Assembly: GCF_019753765.1 (NCBI RefSeq)
Contig: NZ_JAIJZW010000015.1
Coordinates: forward strand, 1 to 64,000
Direction: 5' to 3'
DNA length: 64,000 nt
Source of the DNA: Microbacterium marinilacus
GTDB lineage: Bacteria > Actinomycetota > Actinomycetes > Actinomycetales > Microbacteriaceae
Positions 57,653 to 64,000 of the stretch are shown here, piece by piece. A program made the position numbers and the translations under genes. The first letter of the stretch is position 1; each line of letters opens with the position of its first letter. Under the pieces are notes generated by a model. That model did no database searches. It was not told where the DNA came from and saw nothing but the letters and a program-made list of their open reading frames with translations.

Positions 57653-59083
57653 TCACCAGTGCACGGTCTGCCCCAGCAGGTTCAGCCCTGCGGCCGCATC
57701 CCACGTCCCGACGTTCGCGGTCCGGACCGCGAACCGCGGGTCGTCCGCGGTGCCGGCGTCGGCCGCGGGAAGGCCGAGCGCGAGCTCGTACGTCCCCGAC
57801 CCCACGTCGGCGGCGGGGATCTCCGCCGTCAGCGTCGTCGTCGTGCCCGGCGCCCACCGGCGGGCGTCGCCGCCGGTGGCGAACGGCAGCTCGACGCGGC
57901 GATCGCCGTCGGCGAGCACGAGCACGGCGTCGCGGGGGTTGTACGGGGCGGCCCAGCCGTCGTTCCGCACCTCGACGGTGACCTGGGCGCCCGTCGCGGT
58001 CTGCTCGACCTCGCTGCGCGTCAGCACGAAGCGGTAGCCGAGCCGGCGGGCCGTCTCGGCGAGGCCCTCCGTGCCCCAGCTCGCCAGGACGTCCTGGTGG
58101 TAGTCGCGGTTGAGGTAGCTGTAGTGGTACCGGGCGAGCTCCGCGCTCGCGCTCGGCCACTCGGACCGCGGCGGGTTGACGTTGCAGGTCTCGCCCCCGA
58201 CGGGCACGAACGCGCTGTCCGCCTCGAGGTACTCCTGGTCGAGCTCGATCGGGTCGGACAGGAACGTGCCCCAGTCGTCCGGCGCGGCCAGGAGGCAGTC
58301 GTTGTGGTGCCCGATGCGGGACGCGTCGCTGCCGCTGTAGGCGTCCGACGGGTCGATCGCGCCCGCCGCGCCGGTCGGGACGTCGAGCTGCCGCTGCTTC
58401 GCCAGCATCGTGCGCACCTGCACGCCGCGCTCGGGCGGCAGCGCCTCGAGCAGCGCGTCGACGACGGCGGCCCGGCTCTCCCAGTCGGCGTCGGTCACGG
58501 TGCCGGGGTCGGCGGGATCCGTCACGAAGTGGTCGGTGTAGTAGCCCTCGCCCCAGAGCCCCACGAACCCGCTCTGGACCACCGGCACGACGTCGGCGTT
58601 GCGCTGCAGGACGGGGGCGAGCTGGTCGATGTGGGCGAGCACGACGTCGAGCGGAGCGTCCCCGTAGGGCGGCACGTACGGCCAGTCGCCGCCCTGCGCG
58701 TACGCGAAGCGCGTGATGACCGAGACGCCGGCCTCACGAGCGGCGTCGAAGTCGGCCTGCACCAGGTCGAGGAAGGCCGGGTCGAGCGTCGGGCTGTCGA
58801 CGAACGCCTCCAGGTAGAACACCCGGAGGATCTGGGTGATGCCCTCGGCGCGATAGCCCGCGAGGACCCCCGGGTCGAGCGGGACGTACCCCGATCCGTC
58901 CGCCCGGTAGTGCGTCTCGGTGTGGTGGTAGAAGCCGCGCTCCGGGTTGGCGATGACGGAGCCGTCCTCCTCGTAGAGGACCACGACGGGATCGTCGGAC
59001 GCGGTCGCGGCGGAGGCGCCGACGGGCGCCAGGGCGGCCAGGACGAGCACTGCCGTCCCGAGCGTGGTGATGAGCTTGCGCAT
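57653..59083 (-). CDS. Secreted DUF4874/DUF4832 protein (probable glycan-active)
   Basis: This 476-aa exported protein has a signal peptide MRKLITTLGTAVLVLAALAPVGASA, probably cleaved after about residue 26. DUF4874 follows (NPERGFYHHTETHY, then QILRVFYLEAFVDSP and GVSVITRFAYAQGGDWP). A DUF4832-type domain comes next, with GSDASRIGHHNDCLLAAPDDWGTF and CNVNPPRSEWPSASAEL, then a beta-rich C-terminal domain. The TIM-barrel-like pattern and its place after a sugar importer suggest an extracellular glycoside-acting enzyme, but no catalytic pair is proven. It ends the operon, 32 bp after the second permease. Confidence 0.8.
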   Translation of the reverse strand: MRKLITTLGTAVLVLAALAPVGASAATASDDPVVVLYEEDGSVIANPERGFYHHTETHYRADGSGYVPLDPGVLAGYRAEGITQILRVFYLEAFVDSPTLDPAFLDLVQADFDAAREAGVSVITRFAYAQGGDWPYVPPYGDAPLDVVLAHIDQLAPVLQRNADVVPVVQSGFVGLWGEGYYTDHFVTDPADPGTVTDADWESRAAVVDALLEALPPERGVQVRTMLAKQRQLDVPTGAAGAIDPSDAYSGSDASRIGHHNDCLLAAPDDWGTFLSDPIELDQEYLEADSAFVPVGGETCNVNPPRSEWPSASAELARYHYSYLNRDYHQDVLASWGTEGLAETARRLGYRFVLTRSEVEQTATGAQVTVEVRNDGWAAPYNPRDAVLVLADGDRRVELPFATGGDARRWAPGTTTTLTAEIPAADVGSGTYELALGLPAADAGTADDPRFAVRTANVGTWDAAAGLNLLGQTVHW

Positions 59084-59115
59084 GGAGACCTCTCTTGCTG
59101 TCGTGACGATCGGGC

Positions 59116-60057
59116 TCACTTGAGCCCGCTGGAGGCGAGACCGTCGATGACCCGGCGCTGCAGCACGATGAACGCGATCAGCACGGGCGCCATGGCGAGC
59201 ACGCTCGCGGCCATGGCGACGGGGTAGTCGGTGGTGCGGTCGCTCAGCAGCGTGGCCAGGCCCGCCGAGAGCGGCATGTCCGCGCTGTAGCTCGTGACGA
59301 CCAGCGGCCACAGCAGCTCGTTCCACGACCACAGCACCGTCGTGATCGCGAGCACGCTCATGGTCGGAGCGGCGAGGGGCAGCATGACGCGCCAGAAGAT
59401 CTGCCAGGTGTTCGCGCCGTCGAGGCGCGCGGCCTCCTCGAGCTCCTGCGGCATCGACAGGAACGCCGTGCGCATGAGGAAGGTGCCGAAGGCGCTGAAG
59501 AGGCCGGGCAGGACGAGGCCGCCGATGCTGTTTAGCAGGCCGAGGCCCTGCACGATCTGGTACTGCGACAGGAGGTACACCTGGGACGGCACCATCAGGA
59601 TCGACAGCACGATCGCCAGGAGCACCCCTCGCCCCCGGAAGCGCAGGCGCGCGAACGCGTAGCCGGCCATCGTGCACAGCACGAGCTGCGCGACGGTGCG
59701 GATCGCGGTGATCAGCACCGAGGTGCCGAACTGCTGGAAGAACGGCAGCCGCTCGAACACCGCCACGTAGTTGCCCCACTGCAGCTCGCCGGGCCAGAAC
59801 ACGGGCGTCACGCTCTGCACCTGGGCGTTCGTGGACAGCGACATGATGAGCTGCCACACGAACGGGAACGCCATGATCAGCGCGCCCAGCCCCAGCACCA
59901 GATGGGCGACGGCGTGCTCGCCGCGGGCTCCCGTGCGGCGGGCGCGGGCACGGGCCGCACGGGCCGCGGACGGCCGGCCGTCGGCGGGGTCGCGGCGGCG
60001 CGTGGTGATGACCTCCGTCGCCGTGCGGAGGGACTCGGTGCGGAGAGCGTCAGTCAT
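59116..60057 (-). CDS. Carbohydrate ABC importer permease (MalG/CUT1 type)
   Basis: This 313-aa permease has an Arg-rich N-terminal tail of about 45 residues and then six hydrophobic segments. VFWPGELQWGNYVAVFERLPFF and MLVPSQVYLLSQYQIVQGLGL-like text are typical of MalG proteins (here MVPSQVYLLSQYQIVQGLGL). The EAA loop reads EEAARLDGANTWQIFWRVMLPLAAP. It pairs with the MalF-type protein whose gene overlaps it by 8 nt. No ATPase gene is in the window; such systems often use a shared MsmK-type ATPase. Confidence 0.92.
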   Translation of the reverse strand: MTDALRTESLRTATEVITTRRRDPADGRPSAARAARARARRTGARGEHAVAHLVLGLGALIMAFPFVWQLIMSLSTNAQVQSVTPVFWPGELQWGNYVAVFERLPFFQQFGTSVLITAIRTVAQLVLCTMAGYAFARLRFRGRGVLLAIVLSILMVPSQVYLLSQYQIVQGLGLLNSIGGLVLPGLFSAFGTFLMRTAFLSMPQELEEAARLDGANTWQIFWRVMLPLAAPTMSVLAITTVLWSWNELLWPLVVTSYSADMPLSAGLATLLSDRTTDYPVAMAASVLAMAPVLIAFIVLQRRVIDGLASSGLK

Positions 60058-60961
60058 TGTGCACCCATCGCCGCTGCATCCGGAACTGGATCAGGGTGAC
60101 GCAGCCGATGATCACGAAGATGACCATCGCGACCGCCGCGGCGAAGCCCTTCTCGTTGTTCACGAAGCCGGCCTGGTAGAAGTAGTAGACGAGGGACATG
60201 CTCTTCGGCAGCGAGGCGTTGGTGGCCGTCGTGCCGAGGATCGCGTAGAGCAGATCGAAGAGCTGGAAGCACGCGATGACCGTGACGATCGTCACGAAGA
60301 AGATGCTCGGTGTGAGCAGCGGCACCGTGATCGCGCGGAACTGGCGCCAGCGGCTCGCGCCGTCGAGCGACGCCGCCTCGTAGAGCTCCGGCGGGATGTT
60401 CTTCAGGCCCGCCGCGAGGACGATCATCGAGAAGCCCAGCGATGACCACAGCCCGACGATCGCCACGGCGACGATCGCGAAGCCGGGCGTGCTGGTCCAG
60501 TAGGGACCGTCGATGCCCACGAGTCCGAGCGCGTGGTTGACCAGCCCGAAGTCGCCGTTGAAGATGATGCGCCAGACGAACGCGATCGCCGTCGGCATGG
60601 CGACGTACGGCAGGAAGAACAGCACGCGGTACACGGCGGCGAAGCGCAGTCCGGGCAGGTTCAGGATGCTCGCGAGCCCCACGGCGATCGGCACGCCGAC
60701 CAGCACGATCGCGGTGTACAGCAGCGTGTTGCCGAGCGAGAGGTAGAAGTTCGGCTCGGTGAACAGACGCGCGTAGTTCTCGATCCCGGCGAAGGCGGCG
60801 TCGCCGAAGACGCCGAAGCTGGTGAGCGAGAACCCGGCCGTCTGCACGATCGGCCAGAGGTAGAACACGCCGATGCCGAGCAGCAGCGGCCCCACGAACA
60901 GCAGGGCCCACCAGCCGTCGTGCGGGGCACGACGGCTGGTGGGCCGGACGGCGTCCGTCAA
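60050..60961 (-). CDS. Carbohydrate ABC importer permease (MalF/CUT1 type)
   Basis: This 303-aa permease has WWALLFVGPLLLGIGVFYLWPIVQTAGFSLT at the start, then FAGIENYARLFTEPNFYLSLGNTLLYT. The EAA loop reads YEAASLDGASRWRQFRAITVPLLTPSIFFV. These are MalF-type features. It overlaps both neighbours (the lipoprotein gene by 4 nt and the MalG-type gene by 8 nt), so the transporter parts are translated together. Confidence 0.92.
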   Translation of the reverse strand: MTDAVRPTSRRAPHDGWWALLFVGPLLLGIGVFYLWPIVQTAGFSLTSFGVFGDAAFAGIENYARLFTEPNFYLSLGNTLLYTAIVLVGVPIAVGLASILNLPGLRFAAVYRVLFFLPYVAMPTAIAFVWRIIFNGDFGLVNHALGLVGIDGPYWTSTPGFAIVAVAIVGLWSSLGFSMIVLAAGLKNIPPELYEAASLDGASRWRQFRAITVPLLTPSIFFVTIVTVIACFQLFDLLYAILGTTATNASLPKSMSLVYYFYQAGFVNNEKGFAAAVAMVIFVIIGCVTLIQFRMQRRWVHND

Positions 60962-62259
60962 GGCGTCTCCTTCGCGAGCGCCTCGTCCATCTTCTCGGCG
61001 AGCTCGGCCGTGACGTCCTCCACCGTCCGCTCGCCGGAGAACGCCTGCGGCAGCAGCTCCGACTCCAGCGCGTTCCAGGCGGAGGTGTTCGCCGACACCG
61101 GCAGCGGGACCGAGTAGTCGACGGCGTCGAGGAACACCTGCAGGTCGACGTCGGGCATCGAGGCGGTGAAGGCCTCTTGCGTGCCCTCGTAGGCGGGGAT
61201 GATCGACCCGGCCTCGCCGAGCCGGAGCTGGGCCTCCTCGCCCGCGAGGTAGGCCTGCAGCGCCTGCGCGGCCTGCTTGTTCTCCGACGACGACGCGACC
61301 ACGTTCGCGACGCCGTGGATGACGGTGGCCTGCTCCTCACCCCGGGGCAGGGGCAGCACGTCCACGCTGTCGGCGAAGGGCACGTCGACGAGCGCCGGTC
61401 GGAACCAGCTGCCGCCCCAGTACATCGCCAGCTTGCCGGAGGTGAACCACTGGTCCGCCGACGTGTCGGTCAGCTGCGACATCGACGGCGAGCCCCCCGA
61501 GGCGATCAGGTCGGCCCAGAACTGCAGGCCCGCCTGCGTCGCGGGCTCGGTGTACCCCGAGGCGCCGTCCTCGACGATCGCGCCGCCGGCCTGGAACACC
61601 GTGTCGTAGTAGGTGGTCTGCCCGTCCATCCCGCCGGCCGCACCGTAGGAGCCCTCGTCGGCGAGCGCCTCGGAGATCTCCGCGGCGGCGTCCTGGAAGT
61701 CCTCCCAGGTCCAGTCGGCGGAGGGCACCTCGACGCCGGCTCGGTCGAACAGCTCGGTGTTGATCCAGACGCCGATGGTGTCGAAGTCCTTCGGCACCCC
61801 GTAGCTCACATCGTCCACGGTGTAGAGGTCGACGAGGGACTCCGGGTACTTGGCCGGGTCGATGTCGCCCGCGTCCACGGCACCGGTGATCGGCTCGATC
61901 TTGCCGCCCAGCGCGTAGAGCTGGATGTTCGGGCCGTTCATCCAGAACACGTCGGGCAGGGTGTCGCTGGACGCCTGGGTCTGCAGCTTCGTCCAGTACT
62001 CGCTGAAGGGCGTCACGCTGAGGTTCACGGTGATGTCGGGGTACTGCTCGTTGAACGCGGCGATGCTCTCCTCGAGCGCGGGCACCTGGTTCTGGTCCCA
62101 CAGCCCGTAGGTGATCGTCGCGGACAGGTCGCTCGGCGCCGTCTCGTAGGCACCGGACTCGGCGGGGCCGCCGCCGCCGCACGCTGTGGTGGTCAGCGCG
62201 ACGGCGCCGCCGAGGGCGAGGGCGCCCGCGGCACGACGCGCGAAGGGGGTTCGGATCAT
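60958..62259 (-). CDS. Carbohydrate ABC importer substrate-binding lipoprotein (SBP family 1)
   Basis: This 433-aa lipoprotein has lipobox TTAC (Cys about 27) and a Gly-rich linker. The SBP_bac_1 fold follows: ATITYGLWDQNQVPALEESIAAFNEQYPDI, DVFWMNGPNIQLYALGGKIEPI, YGVPKDFDTIGVWINTELFDRAG and KLAMYWGGSW. It binds a sugar or glycoside outside the cell. Its ATG overlaps the dehydrogenase stop by 4 nt. Confidence 0.93.
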   Translation of the reverse strand: MIRTPFARRAAGALALGGAVALTTTACGGGGPAESGAYETAPSDLSATITYGLWDQNQVPALEESIAAFNEQYPDITVNLSVTPFSEYWTKLQTQASSDTLPDVFWMNGPNIQLYALGGKIEPITGAVDAGDIDPAKYPESLVDLYTVDDVSYGVPKDFDTIGVWINTELFDRAGVEVPSADWTWEDFQDAAAEISEALADEGSYGAAGGMDGQTTYYDTVFQAGGAIVEDGASGYTEPATQAGLQFWADLIASGGSPSMSQLTDTSADQWFTSGKLAMYWGGSWFRPALVDVPFADSVDVLPLPRGEEQATVIHGVANVVASSSENKQAAQALQAYLAGEEAQLRLGEAGSIIPAYEGTQEAFTASMPDVDLQVFLDAVDYSVPLPVSANTSAWNALESELLPQAFSGERTVEDVTAELAEKMDEALAKETP

Positions 62260-63485
62260 CGGTCTTTCCTCTCGGGGGACTGCTGCAGGGGTGGGGGGGT
62301 CTCTCGGGTGAAGTGCGACAGCACGGACTGGGGGAGCGGAGGCACGTCGAACGGACGGGATCCGTCGCGGAGCGACTGCGCCGCCAGCGCGCCGGCTGCG
62401 ACGGCCGCGCGTGCGGCGAGGGGCGACACGACGGTGGGCTCGCCGTGGACGAGGTGTCGCAGGAACTCGCGCATCGTGTCGAGGTCGGCGTCGCCGTGGC
62501 CGCTGGCGACGCCCTCGATGGGGTGCTCGGCGTCGCCCGTCACCGACCATTCGCGACGCCGGTCCCAGACCTTGACCACGCCGCCGGCGGTGTCGCCGAC
62601 GTTCTCGAGGCGCCCCTCCGTGCCGATCACGGTGTAGTTGCGCCAGTAGTCCGGCGTGAAGTGGCACTGCTCGTAGCTGGCGAGGACGCCGTTGTCGAGC
62701 GTCATCATCATCATCGACACGTCCTCGACGTCGACGACCGGGTTGAGGCCCGTGGCCGCCGTCGCCGGCCAGTTGTCGAACGAGAACCAGTCGGGCATCG
62801 TCTCGCCGACGCGCTCGCGCCGGTCCTGGACGTCGCCGTAGACCATGAGCGAGCCCATGCCCACCACGCGACGCGTGTACGCGCCCGCGAGGTAGTGCAC
62901 GACGTCGAGGTCGTGGCTGGCCTTCTGCAGCAGCAGGGTGTTCGTGCGCGACCGGTCTGCGTGCCAGTCCTTGAAGTAGTAGTCGCCGCCGTTCCCGACG
63001 AAGTGGCGCACCCAGATTGTCTTGACCTCGCCGATGTCCCCGCGGTCCACGATCTCCTTCATGCGCCTCACCACGGCGGCGTGGCGGAAGTTGTGGCCGA
63101 CGTAGAGCGGGGTGCCCGTCCGCGCGGCCTCGGCCAGCACGCGGTCGGCGTCGGCGAGCGTGGTCGCGAGCGGCTTCTCGAGGTAGACCGCGACGCCCGC
63201 CGCGAGGAGCGCGACGGCGATGTCGGCGTGGGTGTCGTCCGGCGAGGTGACGATGGCGGCGTCGACGTCCTCGGCGGCCAGGAGCGACGCGACGTCGGCG
63301 TGGGTCGGCACGCCCGGGAAGAGCTCGGCCGAGCGCGCGCGACCGGTCTGCGACGGGTCGACGGTCGCGACGACCCGGGCGCCCGGGTGCGCGGCGGGGA
63401 CGTGATGGGCGATGACGCTGCGCGCGCCGATGCCAACCACGGCGACGCGGACGCCGGCCTCGATGGGTCCTCCGGGACGTGTCAT
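62256..63485 (-). CDS. Gfo/Idh/MocA-family oxidoreductase
   Basis: This 409-aa NAD(P)-dependent dehydrogenase has a Rossmann start RVAVVGIGARSV, DAAIVTSPDDTHADIAVALLAAGVAVYLEKPLA with the family EKP, YVGHNFRHAAVVRRMKEIVDRGDIGEV, and LLLQKASHDLDVVHYLAGA with the catalytic His-Asp. It should oxidise a sugar, sugar acid or inositol delivered by the importer. It is the first gene of the operon, so catabolic enzyme and transporter rise together. Confidence 0.92.
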   Translation of the reverse strand: MTRPGGPIEAGVRVAVVGIGARSVIAHHVPAAHPGARVVATVDPSQTGRARSAELFPGVPTHADVASLLAAEDVDAAIVTSPDDTHADIAVALLAAGVAVYLEKPLATTLADADRVLAEAARTGTPLYVGHNFRHAAVVRRMKEIVDRGDIGEVKTIWVRHFVGNGGDYYFKDWHADRSRTNTLLLQKASHDLDVVHYLAGAYTRRVVGMGSLMVYGDVQDRRERVGETMPDWFSFDNWPATAATGLNPVVDVEDVSMMMMTLDNGVLASYEQCHFTPDYWRNYTVIGTEGRLENVGDTAGGVVKVWDRRREWSVTGDAEHPIEGVASGHGDADLDTMREFLRHLVHGEPTVVSPLAARAAVAAGALAAQSLRDGSRPFDVPPLPQSVLSHFTRETPPPLQQSPERKDR

Positions 63486-63502
63486 CAGACGCTCACCTCA
63501 CT

Positions 63503-63524
63503 GTGCATGCACCTCATCATGCAT
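63503..63524. promoter_or_regulatory. Palindromes upstream of the sugar operon
   Basis: GTGCATGCAC (63503-63512) and ATGCAT (63519-63524) are two self-complementary sites 17-38 nt before the dehydrogenase ATG. They lie between that operon and the DeoR-type gene. They are candidates for repressor binding; the protein that binds is unknown. Confidence 0.4.
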
Positions 63525-63728
63525 CGCCTGAGCGATTTTGTCACTGTGTGGGCATAAACGAGCATGACTAGACATTAGGGTCGGTCATCCGGTGCGACCA
63601 CATCGGCCACGGAGGTTTTACGCGACCGAAACACACGACGGTCCCCAGGGGGATGCGCGCTCGCGACACGACCACCGCGCGATCGACGGCGAGCGCCGGA
63701 GAGCGTGCCCGCCCACGGCGCCGAAGGC

Positions 63729-64000
63729 TCAGCGGACGGGCGGCGCCACCACCACGTCGACGCTGGCCTTGTCGAACTGCGCCGCGACGCGGGCCGGCAG
63801 GGGGGCGTCGGTGACCAGCACGTCGACGGTCTCGAGCGACCCGATGCGCGCGAACGTGCTGCGTCCGATCTTCGTCTGGTCGGCCGCGACGACCACTCGC
63901 CGCGCGACAGCGGCGATGTGCCTGCTCGCGTCCGCCTCGCCCTCGTGCAGGGTGGTCGCGCCGAACTCCGCGGTGAGCCCGTCGACCCCGAGCACCGCCA
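63729..64000 (-). CDS. DeoR-family transcriptional regulator, C-terminal part (runs off window)
   Basis: The last 90 residues of a DeoR-type regulator are visible: VLGVDGLTAEFGATTLHEGEADASRHIAAVARRVVVAADQTKIGRSTFARIGSLETVDVLVTD. This is the end of the sugar-phosphate-binding DeoR sensor domain, with the DxTKxG-like DQTKIG motif. The N-terminal HTH and the start lie beyond 64000. It points in the same direction as the sugar operon and probably represses it until a phosphorylated sugar appears. Confidence 0.9.
   Translation of the reverse strand, partial: AVLGVDGLTAEFGATTLHEGEADASRHIAAVARRVVVAADQTKIGRSTFARIGSLETVDVLVTDAPLPARVAAQFDKASVDVVVAPPVR

Overview
The window is dense, very GC-rich DNA with short intergenic gaps. 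Codons end in G or C, GTG starts are common, and neighbouring genes often overlap by 4 nt (ATGA) or 8 nt. Carbohydrate ABC operons, Lrp/IclR/DeoR/PucR regulators and an IS481-type element fit a high-GC Actinobacterium, most likely a Microbacteriaceae (Microbacterium-like). That placement is inference; no rRNA or tRNA gene is present to test it. Layout: (1) 1-1868 is a mobile, decayed edge. It holds the end of an IS3-type element, a complete IS481-family insertion (260-1331) with a 6-bp target duplication, decayed fragments of a paiB-like and a Fic-like gene, and a 62-bp perfect palindrome. (2) 1869-4691 (minus) carries an FMN-binding PaiB-like protein, an alpha/beta hydrolase and an M20 amidohydrolase, followed by two convergent YtcJ-type amidohydrolase paralogues (4869-7837). 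(3) 6353-15697 (minus) is one tightly coupled operon: peptide-type ABC importer (binding protein, DppB, DppC, DppD, DppF), a metal-dependent amidohydrolase/prolidase, a C39-like cysteine peptidase and a YtcJ amidohydrolase. A divergent Lrp/AsnC-type regulator (15936) faces it. (4) 17111-34105 is a catabolic island for short branched acids handled as CoA thioesters. It has two MHS-type proton symporters, three CaiB/BaiF CoA-transferases, an enoyl-CoA hydratase, a MaoC hydratase with a CitE-like lyase, an HTD2-type dehydratase, HMG-CoA lyase, a class II (degradative type) HMG-CoA reductase, two GAF-PucR regulators and one IclR regulator. Together they suggest use of mevalonate or 3-hydroxy-3-methylglutarate, and of itaconate- or mesaconate-like C5 diacids. 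(5) 34554-44144 is a second peptide-type importer whose inner permease and first ATPase are fused in one polypeptide, co-transcribed with a HyuA-type hydantoinase/oxoprolinase and a DUF917 protein under a divergent PucR regulator. (6) 44249-47463 is an Lrp regulator, an ornithine-cyclodeaminase-family enzyme and another YtcJ amidohydrolase. (7) 47503-55719 is a defence island: a type I restriction-modification operon opening with a half-size HsdS-like gene on an apparently leaderless mRNA, then hsdM, a 47-codon ORF full of palindromes, hsdS, a DUF3800 gene, hsdR and a YgjP-like metallopeptidase. (8) 55793-57537 is a MOSC-flavoreductase-ferredoxin gene with a frameshift before its 2Fe-2S domain. 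(9) 57653-64000 (minus) is a CUT1-type sugar ABC operon with a Gfo/Idh/MocA dehydrogenase and a secreted DUF4874/DUF4832 protein, next to a partial DeoR-family regulator.
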